Notes under the pieces: model-generated
Told to the model about the DNA's origin: nothing
The model's database searches: none
Seen by the model: the letters and a program-made list of their open reading frames with translations, nothing else
Origin: Torymus aiolomorphi
Lineage: Eukaryota; Arthropoda; Insecta; Hymenoptera; Torymidae
Direction: 5' to 3'
DNA length: 64,000 bases
NCBI GenBank assembly: GCA_036365515.1
Contig: CM070874.1
Span: 163,946,297-164,010,296, forward strand
Program-made: the position numbers and the translations under genes
Shown: piece after piece, positions 35,430 through 44,370 of the stretch
Layout of the letters: every line of letters starts with the position of its first letter
Numbering within the stretch: the first letter of the stretch is position 1

Positions 35430-36704
35430 TGTTGGTTGAATTATTCATTTATTTAATAAATAATTGGTGTGCCACTTTTGGCCCGTTCCGCGATTGTTGG
35501 AGATGCTTCTTAGATAATCTCTATAAATTTTCAGAACATTAGGAGTTGACCGGTGCCCGTGGCTGCCGATTAACTATGAAAATTCCGTATTTTGTTAGAT
35601 AAATTATTTATTTATTAAATAAATAATTGTTATGCCACTTGGAAATCGTACCAGAATTGTTGGGGATGCATCCTAGATAATCTATATGAATTTTCAGAAC
35701 TTTAGGAGTGGACCGATACCCGTGGCTGCTAATTAACTATGAAAATCCCGTATTTTGTTAGTTAATTTATTTATTAATTAAATAAATAATTGTTGTGCCC
35801 ATTTTGGCTCGTTCCGGGATTATTGGGGATGCATCTTAGATAATCTCTATGAATTTTCAGAACTTTAGGAGCTGACCGGTGCCCATGGCTGCTGATTAAC
35901 TATGAAAATCCCATATTTTGTTAGTTAAGTTATTTATTTATTAAATCAATTATTTTTGAGCCACTTGGAAATCGTACCAGCATTGTTGGGGACGCATCTT
36001 AGATAATCTCTATGAATATTCAGAGCTTTAGGATTTGTTCGGTGCCCGTGGCTGCTTAGTAACTATGAAAATCCCGGATTTTTTACTTCATTTATTTATT
36101 TATGAAATAAATAATTGTTGTGCCACTTTTGGCTCGTTCCGGGATTATTGGGGATGCATCTTAGATAATCTCTATGAATTTTCAGAACGTTAGGAGTTGA
36201 CCGGTGCCCGTGGCAGCTGATTAACTATGAACATCCCGTATTTTATTAGTTAAGTTATTTATTTATTAAATAAATAATTGTTGTACCACTTGGAAATCGT
36301 ACCAGAATTGTTGGGGATAATCTATATGAATTTTCAGAACTTTAGGAGTGGACCGGTGCCCGTGGCTACTGATTAACTATGAAAATCCCGTATTTTGTTA
36401 GTTAATTTAGTTATTTATTAAATAAATAATTGTTGTGCCAATTTTGACTCGTTCCAGTATTGTTGGGGATGCTTTTTAGATAATGTCTGTCAATTTTTAG
36501 AACGATAGGAGTTGATCGCTGCCGGTAGCTGCGAATTAATTATGAAAATCCCGTATTTTGTTAGTTAATTTATTTATAAAATAAATAATTGTTGTGCCAC
36601 TTGAAAATCGTATCAGAATTGTTAGGGATGCATCTTAGATAATCCCTATGAATTTTCAGAACTTTAGGAGCTGATGGGTGCCCGTGGATGCTTATTAACC
36701 CTTA
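35430..36704 (+). repeat. Higher-order satellite: alternating A and B monomers of about 163 bp
   Basis: Monomers with CCACTTTTGGCTCGTTCC (type A) and CCACTTGGAAATCGTACC (type B) alternate strictly. Markers lie at 35471(A), 35634(B), 35797(A), 35960(B), 36122(A), 36285(B), 36437(A) and 36596(B). Shared parts include GGGGATGCATCTTAGATAAT and GACCGGTGCCCGTGGCTGC. The repeating unit is therefore a dimer of about 326 bp. One B monomer (36285) has a deletion. The array resumes with an A monomer at 54813. Confidence 0.92.
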
Positions 36705-38153
36705 AACTGCCAAAATACCATAAATTGCTCCAACTTTTCAACTGCTGTGTTCTTTAGGAAAAAGTTGTTTAATATTTACAAAAATTCAAATCATATAGTA
36801 TTTTTTCACACTCTTTCCGAATCTGACCTCAGAATCGCTCCATCTGGCACCATTTTTTTTTTAAGTGGCGTCTAAAAGCAAAAAAATGGCACATTACAAA
36901 ATTTTTTTTTTCAAAAATTTGTAAATTTGAACAAGAAGTCATGAACGTAGATTGCTAATCCTCTGGATCTGGTGGCATATAATGTTTCTCTAACAGATAG
37001 GACCGATAGTGAGTTGAAATCCAATATGGCGGCCGAGACCAGGTAGAAAACAGCGATTTTCAAAAAATCAATCGATTTGGACCAAATTTGGTTTATAAAG
37101 ATTTTCGGTGTCGCTGATTACGAGTCTGAGCTCTGATTTGCAAAATTCAAGATGGCGGAACCAAGATGGCGGACGAAACTTTTGAAATTCAACGGATTTG
37201 GACCAAATTTAGTATATAATGGTTTTCGGGGTTGCTGATTACGAATCTGAGGTTAGATTTGCAAAATTCAAGATGGCGGATCCAATATGGCGTACGAAAT
37301 CCTGAAAATAAATCGTATTTGAACTGAAAAGTGTACATTTAGGTTTTTTCAGTCGCTGATTACGAAACTGGGATTAGATTTGATACCCTAATTTGATGAT
37401 ATAGAAACCGATATAATTATTTTTTTCGTATATTACAATAACAAAAATTAAAAAAAAAAATTTTAAATTAAAAAATATAAAAAGAATTAAAAAAACCAAA
37501 AAAGGAGAAAAAAGAAGAGATAAAAAAGACTCATTAGATCATCGACCTCCACGTTGGTATGAGTTGGGCAATGTGTCGATCAGATAGAGCAGACAGACGA
37601 TACGCCTTTCTGGAATTTTAAAATTTGATTCCTGATTAGTTATGATCGAATACAAAAACCTATGCATGCAATTTTCCATTCGAATTCCATAAAATTAAAA
37701 ATTTAATCCGCCATATTGGATTCGCCGTTCGGTAAATTTCATTTTCCGGTTCAAGTACGATCTATTTTCAGGATTTCGTCGGTCATATTGGATCCACCAT
37801 CTTGAATTTTGCAAAGCTGACCTCAAATTCATAATCAGCGACACCGAAAACCTTCATGTACAAAATTTGGTTCAAATGGGTTGAATTTTAAAAATTTCGT
37901 CCGCCATCTTGGTTCCGCCATTTTGAATTTTACAAATCTGACCTCAGATTTGTAATCAGCGACCCCGAAAACCTTATATAGAAAATATGGTCCAAAACGG
38001 TTGAATTTCAAAAATTTCGTCCGCCATCTTGGTTCCGCCTTCTTGAATTTTACAAATCTGAGCTTAGATTCGTAATCAGCGACCTCGAAAATCTTTAGAA
38101 ACCAAATTTGGTCGAAACCGATTGATTTTTCGAAAATCGCCATTTTTACCTGG
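36705..38153. mobile_element. Foldback-type element, proximal part (interrupted by the Gypsy element)
   Basis: The sequence 36722-37080 (from AAATTGCTCCAACTTTTCAACTGC) is inverted at 54455-54786, beyond the Gypsy insertion. Inside lie tandem units of about 121 bp. On the left, GCTGATTACG occurs at 37113, 37234 and 37355. In reverse complement on the right, AATCAGCGAC occurs at 37833, 37954 and 38074. Units carry AAGATGGCGGAACCAAGATGG-type strings. The middle (37390-37700) is A-rich. No transposase gene is present. The element interrupts the A/B satellite between a B and an A monomer. Its outer ends are uncertain by about 20 bp. Confidence 0.75.
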
Positions 38154-39217
38154 TGTTACGTCCGGGTTACGTGACAATACAAGAAGAGAGAAAATGAAAC
38201 TTCATTAGTCTAATGGCTAAAAGCGCGTAATGTGACTTTTCCCGATTCGGACACAACGTGCATTGCTCCAGGATGGGACGGCAGGTAGGAAAATGACACG
38301 GACACGCGGTACGCCTCGAGACAGTGTGTAGAATTTTACTGACTTACCTTAGAATTTCCAACAGCCCTTGTGTGAATCTGTACTCCCGCCGTGACGCTTA
38401 TAATGATAGTGGACGGTTGCCGCTCTGTGGAAGTTTTGGTGTGAAGAACGGAGATACGGAGAGTTTAGGATTCTTATAATCTCGAAATAATGAATACTTA
38501 ATATGGATTTAAACACAACTTAAACTTTATTAACTTGTCAGTACAAAACTAAGTAAAAATTACAGTGATGAGAGCTGATGTGAAGTCTACGCGAGTTGGC
38601 TTCTGAGTGAGCCATACCAGGAGTCTTCGTCCCCTTTTAAAGGTAAAAAGTTGTAAATCTTCCTGCCGTCGCCTTTTTGATTTGCCTAGGTGTTGCTGCC
38701 CCGCTTTTCTCGATGATCTTTGATGATTTCGGCGGCGCACCCTTTGAGAATATTCGGCGAGTTCGGATACATAAATTATTTTAGAATACGCTACGCATAT
38801 CGGGTAGGAGTGAAGGGAAAGGACAAGAAAACTGACTCTAGCTTGATTCAGTATTGTGCGCTGGAGTACTAATGCTTACTCCTCTAACTGGCGGCGAATC
38901 TCTGATGCTTGCGTGGATGTGCGTTTTGGTAATAAAAAACGCATAAAACTGCAGCAGGGGAGTGGCACACACTTAAGAGAGAATGAAAGGAAAACTAAAG
39001 GAAACCGCGTCTTCGTGCCTCCGTTCGAGGATCTTTTTGGTAACTATTCTTTCTGGATGGCGGCATCTTTTGAGCGTTTATGCGTATCCCCCTTTTTTTT
39101 ATCGTGTGGGAGAATATGAAGCAAGCGGCAATGCAGCAGGTTCGTTGGGAAAGATGAAGAAAGGAAGGAAAACAGCGCACACCGGCAACCACATCGGCAA
39201 CGTCGCACGACGCGACA
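38154..39217 (-). repeat. 3' LTR of the Gypsy-class element
   Basis: 1064 bp, downstream in the direction of transcription. It differs from its partner at about four positions that I can see (near 39086-39103 and at 39156, in and near a T-run and a purine tract). The short frames in it recur in the other LTR and are not genes. Confidence 0.95.
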
Positions 39218-39228
39218 CCTCCCCCCTT
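39218..39228 (-). other. Polypurine tract
   Basis: On the minus strand AAGGGGGGAGG directly precedes the 3' LTR. This is the expected plus-strand primer site for reverse transcription. Confidence 0.85.
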
Positions 39229-39359
39229 GAGGTAGTTCAGACCCGGGGGCTGAATTATCACATTGAATATTGGGATCGTCTCCAGTGTGTTGGCAAGATT
39301 TCCGCTTGCGAGTCCATCTGTTGTGGCCTACGTCGTTCATTAGGTACTCCGCAGGGTTC

Positions 39360-39609
39360 AGCGCACCTTGTAATTGATCTTGATGCCGGCTGAGTTGTTC
39401 CACATGAGTATCATTAACTGGTACCATTGGTCCCGAGGATGTTTGCGGAATCCTGGCATTCTGGGTCCATCGCTGAAGAAAGTCTCGTGCCCCTTCCGTA
39501 CTTGATAACCATAGCGTATCATTGCTTGACGTACACGTTCATCTAATGTTTGTAATATGTCTTGTTGTTGCTGCGAGGTTTGCTCCATGTTGAAATTCTC
39601 CGTGGCCAC
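39360..39609 (-). CDS. Possible accessory ORF D before the 3' LTR
   Basis: A frame with protein-like composition, likely starting at an ATG near 39588 (MEQTSQQQQDILQTLDERVR), continues RQAMIRYGYQVRKGHETFFS. It then seems to carry on in a second frame (39427-39218: NDTHVEQLSRHQDQLQGALN), so one indel may split it. No family is recognised. It could be a small accessory protein or the tail of an old gene. Confidence 0.3.
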
Positions 39610-40180
39610 TTCTCTTCTGACGTCTCTTTCTTTACTGACCCCTCGTCCTTTAATGGAAACTGAAAACGACCTGCATCTTTCCTAGATGTGGTTGGTGGCG
39701 TAGCGGGGATAAGAACGTCCAAAAAGATGTGGGTTTTCTTTTTTTTTTTTTTTTTTATCTGGTAGGGCGTGACACTGAAGGTAAAAGGAAGGTGGTAGTA
39801 AAAATGAGTGTCTAGGATAATGTGGGACAAAAAACAAAAATAGGTAGTGACTTAGATATGCGTGCGTAGTTGATACGTATTTTCTTAGTCTTGATTACTT
39901 ATTAATTATTAATGACCATGGATTACTTGGATTTTAATTTGCTTACTTCATTTGTAGATAACTATCAAGTATTCGCTGTTAATTTCTAGTGGTTAAACAC
40001 AAAATTATTTCACCATTACACCTGTGGTAAAACACAAATTGTTCGTTGCTACACAGAGTGGTTTAATACAAAATTAGTCGTTGTTATACATAGTGATTGA
40101 ATACAAAATTAGTCGTTGTTATAAAAAATTATTTGTCATTACCCGTAGTGGTTAAATACAATTTGTTCGTTATTATACAA

Positions 40181-40223
<43 letters not shown>

Positions 40224-40465
40224 TATCTTATTTTAAGTTCACAATACAATGTTGCATTTTTATCTGCAAGTTTTTTTAGGAATATATATATTTTACAACT
40301 ATTTATTTTAGAAATTATTTACCTAGATTACGACATTTGGTTGTGCTTACTTACTACGTTAATACCTACTGTTTCTATGTTTTGCTTAATTACAGAAATA
40401 AATGCTTGATTATATCATGCAAGAAAGTTACCTTGTTCTAAACCCCTTTTTTTTATCTTTTGTTG
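39610..40465. other. 3' non-coding region of the Gypsy-class element
   Basis: AT-rich. It holds a T-run of about 40 bases (about 40180-40220) and several diverged copies of a short unit like AGTGGTTWAATACAAAATTAKTCGTTRTTA between 39985 and 40170. No gene. Confidence 0.6.
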
Positions 40466-42499
40466 CTAAAGGATATTGGAACCTGATTGATTACCGTTTG
40501 TATTTTCTTGTTGAACTATATATTCTTCTAATTTATTATTTACGTATTCTGCGTCTAGCATATTAAATTCCCTTATCTCTACATTTCGAGACAAAACAGG
40601 ACTTGGAGGAGGAGCTGGTGGTTCAACTTTAACCGGTGGAAAACTCGGTGGCGAAAGGTTGTATCGAATGGTCTGATTCAATGGCCGCATCGGCACGTAT
40701 TTCGGCTCCTTCTCCTCCTTCTTTCCAATTTTCTCTCGTTTATGAAGTTCCCCTATCTCTACATTTTGAAACAAAACAGGAGTCGGATGAGGAGCTGGAG
40801 GTCCAACTTTAACCGGTGGAAAACTTGGTGTTGCATAAACATGCGGTGGGGGTGAAAAGTTGTATCGAATGGTCTGATTTAATGGTCCTATTGGCGCGTG
40901 TACCGGCTCCTTCTTCTCCTTTCCTGTTTTCTTTCGTTTACCCTGATACCACCTTATGGTAATTATAATTATGAGGATTACCGTAAATGTAATAATTATA
41001 ACACTTAAATATACGTCGACCTTGGTGTTATCAATACTAATTCTATGATAGGTAGATGGGGGTGCGGAATCCTTTTGTTCCCCTTCTATAATAACAAGTT
41101 GTAGAGGAGGTAAAATATAAACGTTGGATATCCTCATTAGATCAGAGGTACGGTACAATTTACTTTCAATTTCAACATAACATGGTTCAGGGATTATTAT
41201 TATTCCCGATCGTCCTAAGGTCATAAATGAAAAATGCTCACCGCAATGTACCCGTACAGTTGTTGGCCGTGGGACTGAAAAGAACCATTGTCTGGGGTGA
41301 GCAGTTCTCACCAGCACCGCTTCATTGACCTCCTCATGCTGTATTTTACAAGTCTGATATGTAGTATATTTTGGATCCACGAGCAATTCGCTTTCACATT
41401 GAAGTTTTTTAATAATTGGAGTTTTTCGTTCACACAAATAGTTAGACCTTAAACCTACGCATTCCCTTAAATCGTCCCGGTTAAGAAAGACAAACTCCTT
41501 TTTATCTTTAGAGACAGCGATATACTCGCTTCTAGGGCGAATGTAAGCCGCTTTCTTTAATTGCGTTAATGATAATTGAAATACTGGTACGGCTATCATT
41601 CTGTACAGAAGATATGGCTGTTTTTCGAGTATAGGCACTGTAATCTGTAATATTACTCTTCCTTGTATCACGATTATATCTGTTCGGGTTCCCTCCTCTA
41701 GTGTAGCAGCATTTATTTCTTCTATGGTAATTGGCGCTCTTCCTGGAGTTTGATGTTCAGCAATTTTAATCGCCTTTTCCATCACTCTAGTTGGTAAGGT
41801 AAATCGACGTGCTTCCATGAATTTGACTATTTCTTTCGCAAGATAAATGTTTTCTCCTACTAGTCGTATTGCCTCGTTCAGAATGTTTTCTATTTGTGAT
41901 TGTTTAATATCCGTTACTCCAAATTCCTGCTGTATAATTGTCAAATTACTTTTAAGTAATAACACGTCTGTTGAAAATTGTCGTCTAGCACGGTCTATTG
42001 CGTTGTCAGTTATTATTTTTCGTGTTTTATTTAGTACCATGCTTTCCTGATTCTTACGCCGCAATTGTTCGATATCCTGAAGAGTTTCGGCTGCTGTGTT
42101 GTTGCTTAGGTAGTCTTCGTTTTCTCCCTCCTGGAATGGCACTACCCATGGTGCATAAGAGTGTGCTAGATTCACATAGGCTATTTGTAACTGAGTCAGC
42201 TCTTCAATTTTCTCCTGGAAGACGTATTTTTGTTCAATCAGCACTGGATCCGACAATCTTGTATAAGTATCTGTTTCAGAGATATTTTTCATTGCTTTAA
42301 TAAAAAAATCTGTTGTAGAAAATACTACTCGGGCGTTTACTGATGTTATTATCTTCCATTCTTGCTTAATGAAATCCAAACCCCTGTCTTGATTAAAAAT
42401 AATGCCTGGATTGTTGCGCTCAAGGATACGCACTTCTGGTGATTTTATGGCTGCTATTAAAGCAAGGGTCATCATGAAGAACACTGTCTTTGTCATCAT
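40466..42499 (-). CDS. env: F-type envelope (errantivirus/baculovirus F-like)
   Basis: 677 codons from ATG 42499. A signal peptide (about residues 3-18) is followed by an ectodomain with a furin-like RARR at about residues 167-172. A long helical region comes next, then a Cys-rich C-terminal part (RDDLRECVG, NYLCERKTPIIKKLQCESELL, YQTCKI, VHCGEHF). This order is typical of the Baculo_F family used as Env by insect errantiviruses. A membrane segment lies at about 493-515 (VYLSVIIITFTVILIIIITI). The cytoplasmic tail (about 160 residues) is Pro-rich and has an internal duplication (PLNQTIRYN...PPVKV-PPAP). The frame is intact. Presumed role: fusion of particles with cells. Confidence 0.72.
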   Translation of the reverse strand: MMTKTVFFMMTLALIAAIKSPEVRILERNNPGIIFNQDRGLDFIKQEWKIITSVNARVVFSTTDFFIKAMKNISETDTYTRLSDPVLIEQKYVFQEKIEELTQLQIAYVNLAHSYAPWVVPFQEGENEDYLSNNTAAETLQDIEQLRRKNQESMVLNKTRKIITDNAIDRARRQFSTDVLLLKSNLTIIQQEFGVTDIKQSQIENILNEAIRLVGENIYLAKEIVKFMEARRFTLPTRVMEKAIKIAEHQTPGRAPITIEEINAATLEEGTRTDIIVIQGRVILQITVPILEKQPYLLYRMIAVPVFQLSLTQLKKAAYIRPRSEYIAVSKDKKEFVFLNRDDLRECVGLRSNYLCERKTPIIKKLQCESELLVDPKYTTYQTCKIQHEEVNEAVLVRTAHPRQWFFSVPRPTTVRVHCGEHFSFMTLGRSGIIIIPEPCYVEIESKLYRTSDLMRISNVYILPPLQLVIIEGEQKDSAPPSTYHRISIDNTKVDVYLSVIIITFTVILIIIITIRWYQGKRKKTGKEKKEPVHAPIGPLNQTIRYNFSPPPHVYATPSFPPVKVGPPAPHPTPVLFQNVEIGELHKREKIGKKEEKEPKYVPMRPLNQTIRYNLSPPSFPPVKVEPPAPPPSPVLSRNVEIREFNMLDAEYVNNKLEEYIVQQENTNGNQSGSNIL

Positions 42500-42539
42500 T
42501 CTTAAAAAGAAAAAATAAAAAATGATTGCATATTATGTT

Positions 42540-42866
42540 TTACTCAGTACTCTCTCGAGGGCGTTTATGTGTCGTGGAAAGGTCGCAAGGCGGGGGTTCC
42601 ATTGACTCTGAGGCATTTTCTAAAGCTCCTATTATTTCATTTAATATATCCTCGTCAGGGATATTGAGTTCTTCTAACGGGCTTATAACTGCATGGTTTC
42701 GAGTACTCTGCCTATCCGTAATAATCTCTCTCTCCTGCATTCTATATTCTCCGCGTTTCCTCTTATTAGATATGGATGCTTCTCGCCCCGGTGGTAGTTC
42801 ATATAAATTTTCGCCAAGCTGGTGACGTACAAAATTAAATAAGGTAGTGTTGGCAGTATCCACCAT
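42540..42866 (-). CDS. Accessory ORF C: small acidic protein with a basic patch
   Basis: 108 codons from ATG 42866. It has a KRKRGEYRMQER basic patch that could act as a nuclear signal, then an acidic helix-forming part (LEELNIPDEDILNEIIGALE) and a polar tail. No family is recognised. A second frame over the same bases (42871-42683, hydrophobic N-terminus) is an alternative reading, but I favour this one because it spans the interval between ORF B and the F-type envelope, stopping 40 bp before the latter. Confidence 0.45.
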   Translation of the reverse strand: MVDTANTTLFNFVRHQLGENLYELPPGREASISNKRKRGEYRMQEREIITDRQSTRNHAVISPLEELNIPDEDILNEIIGALENASESMEPPPCDLSTTHKRPRESTE

Positions 42867-42874
42867 ATCATCGC

Positions 42875-43216
42875 TTAAAATGCAACCACCGCGTTTCCTT
42901 CTGGAATCTTTAAACCCTTGATTTTTTCTATCGCGCAGCCTTGTATCTCTACATCCAATCTCCCTTTATTTACAAATGTTTGTTTTATGTTTTGTTTCAG
43001 AAAAGTTATTGGGATGCGACATAGTGAACATATTTTTACGTTGATTTTTATGCATGTGGCAATGGTAGCCCGTACCACTACTTGATTGTACAAGATGCGA
43101 GTGTATGGTCCAATTCTGAACTTGTAGCAATAGAGACATATTCTTGCTCCCACATGTTCATAATATACTAATTCGCGGTTCCTTAGTGGTATCTCATTGT
43201 AGTTGGCTCCTTCCAT
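42875..43216 (-). CDS. Accessory ORF B: small protein with two CxxC pairs
   Basis: 113 codons from ATG 43216. CLYC (about residues 28-31) and CSLC (about 62-65) lie some 30 residues apart and could hold one zinc ion. The rest is mixed, with a C-terminal GRLDVEIQGCAIEKIKGLKI segment. I do not recognise a family. Its position among accessory ORFs on the same strand, with only 9 bp to ORF C, suggests that it belongs to the element's 3' transcript. Confidence 0.5.
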   Translation of the reverse strand: MEGANYNEIPLRNRELVYYEHVGARICLYCYKFRIGPYTRILYNQVVVRATIATCIKINVKICSLCRIPITFLKQNIKQTFVNKGRLDVEIQGCAIEKIKGLKIPEGNAVVAF

Positions 43217-43295
43217 TCTTTTTAGAGGTGATGGGTTAAAAGTAACTAAAGAAGAAAGAAAAAATAAAAAAATAGCGGATAAATGATAATGTTAA

Positions 43296-43673
43296 TCAAA
43301 GATGTATGGAATATCTATGTTTAATTTTTCGTAAGTCTTCTAAACTGGAATGAATGCGTTTCGCGTGTCCCATCGCTTGATGTAGAGAAACGTAAATGTG
43401 CGGTTTACATATATAACGCTTAATCTCCGGACGCAGTCCGCGTAAAAATGTTTCGATAGCCATTTTTTCTCTAACTAACGAGGAATCGCATACCTCCCTA
43501 AACTCAACCTGTGATATTTTTCCTAAATTGTTGTATTCATGCAACATTTTTTCCATTCTACCGCAAAATTCATAAAAATCCTCATCACTTCTTTGAGCTG
43601 CCCATGCAAGTTTCATTCTTAAAGTCATTAGATTAGAAAACATGTTATGTTTTTCGGAGGGAGTTAGAGGCAT
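43296..43673 (-). CDS. Accessory ORF A: small second Gag (capsid C-terminal-like)
   Basis: 125 codons from ATG 43673. It contains SNLMTLRMKLAWAAQRSDED, EDFYEFCGRMEKMLHEYN, IETFLRGLRPEIKRYI and YVSLHQAMGHAKRIHSSL. The pattern (a Gln/Arg-rich helix, a D-FY-F-R segment, FLRGL, then an A...A-RIH helix) parallels the capsid part of the main Gag (FFIRGLHWVIKARM followed by EKATAEAIEIERD), but the sequence is quite different. There is no zinc knuckle and no protease after it. It lies between the two envelope genes. It may derive from another Gypsy element and could modify particle assembly; that role is inference. Confidence 0.6.
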   Translation of the reverse strand: MPLTPSEKHNMFSNLMTLRMKLAWAAQRSDEDFYEFCGRMEKMLHEYNNLGKISQVEFREVCDSSLVREKMAIETFLRGLRPEIKRYICKPHIYVSLHQAMGHAKRIHSSLEDLRKIKHRYSIHL

Positions 43674-44073
43674 TTTCCTTTATGAAAATAAAAACAAAAG
43701 TAATAAAAATGAAAAAATCTTGCTTACAAGACGGCTCAATCTACTTATTACTACGGTAATTACCCTCTTCTTTTTTTTATTAAACTATTATTACAAAAGA
43801 ATTAAACAAAATTACATTTAATAGATTTACATAAGCGCTACCATTAATCTAATTTCTTATTATTTATTTACTTTAATCAATTATTCATCGTCATTTGTAC
43901 GATTATTCCGCGGTGGTAAGGATGGGATATCTGGGTCAGTTGCTAAAGTTGGATAAATTCTTGGTATTGTTGGAGTAGTACAGTTTACTTGTACTCCTCC
44001 CCTCTCGCCGGAACCTGCACCACCGCGTGCTGGCTTTGAAATTTCGAAAAATCAGAAAATGACGGAGGCGGGG
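43674..44073. other. Spacer between the glycoprotein and accessory ORFs
   Basis: AT-rich, no supported frame. Bases 43880-44070 have some coding-like composition but no open frame. Confidence 0.35.
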
Positions 44074-44370
44074 CTAGTGGTGTTGTTGGTGGAGCGCTCG
44101 TGGTTTTTTTACAGAGCTATATTCTTCTTGAGCCCGCTTCTTTTCTTCCTTTCGAGTGGGCTTATGCCGTGCAGTGTGCAATAGCAATTGCGTTACCGAA
44201 TTCCAAATGGCTCCTATAATATGAATTGACCAGCCATATAAACTATATAATGCATATCCATGCAGAATTGTATCAATTAAAAATTTTATTACACGACCTA
44301 TCATAATTATTCCTATTATTCCTGCACTTATAGAACCGAAAGATAGAAATTGACCCCATATTTTTTCCAT
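44074..44370 (-). CDS. Membrane-anchor part of the class III glycoprotein, in the -1 frame
   Basis: 98 codons overlapping the end of the ectodomain frame by 43 bp. It opens WGQFLSFGSISAGIIGIIMI, then IKFLIDTILHGYALYSLYGW and a further hydrophobic stretch (about residues 45-65), and ends in a basic tail (RHKPTRKEEKKRAQEE). This is what the C-terminus of the glycoprotein should look like, so the two frames are probably one gene. The switch is near a T6 run at 44361-44366. It could be a mutation, a sequence error or, less likely, programmed frameshifting. Confidence 0.6.
   Translation of the reverse strand: MEKIWGQFLSFGSISAGIIGIIMIGRVIKFLIDTILHGYALYSLYGWSIHIIGAIWNSVTQLLLHTARHKPTRKEEKKRAQEEYSSVKKPRALHQQHH

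Noticed and set aside
38549..39261. Genes inside the left LTR (several frames on both strands)
   Set aside because: The same frames recur in the right LTR and lack protein features. LTRs of this class are non-coding.
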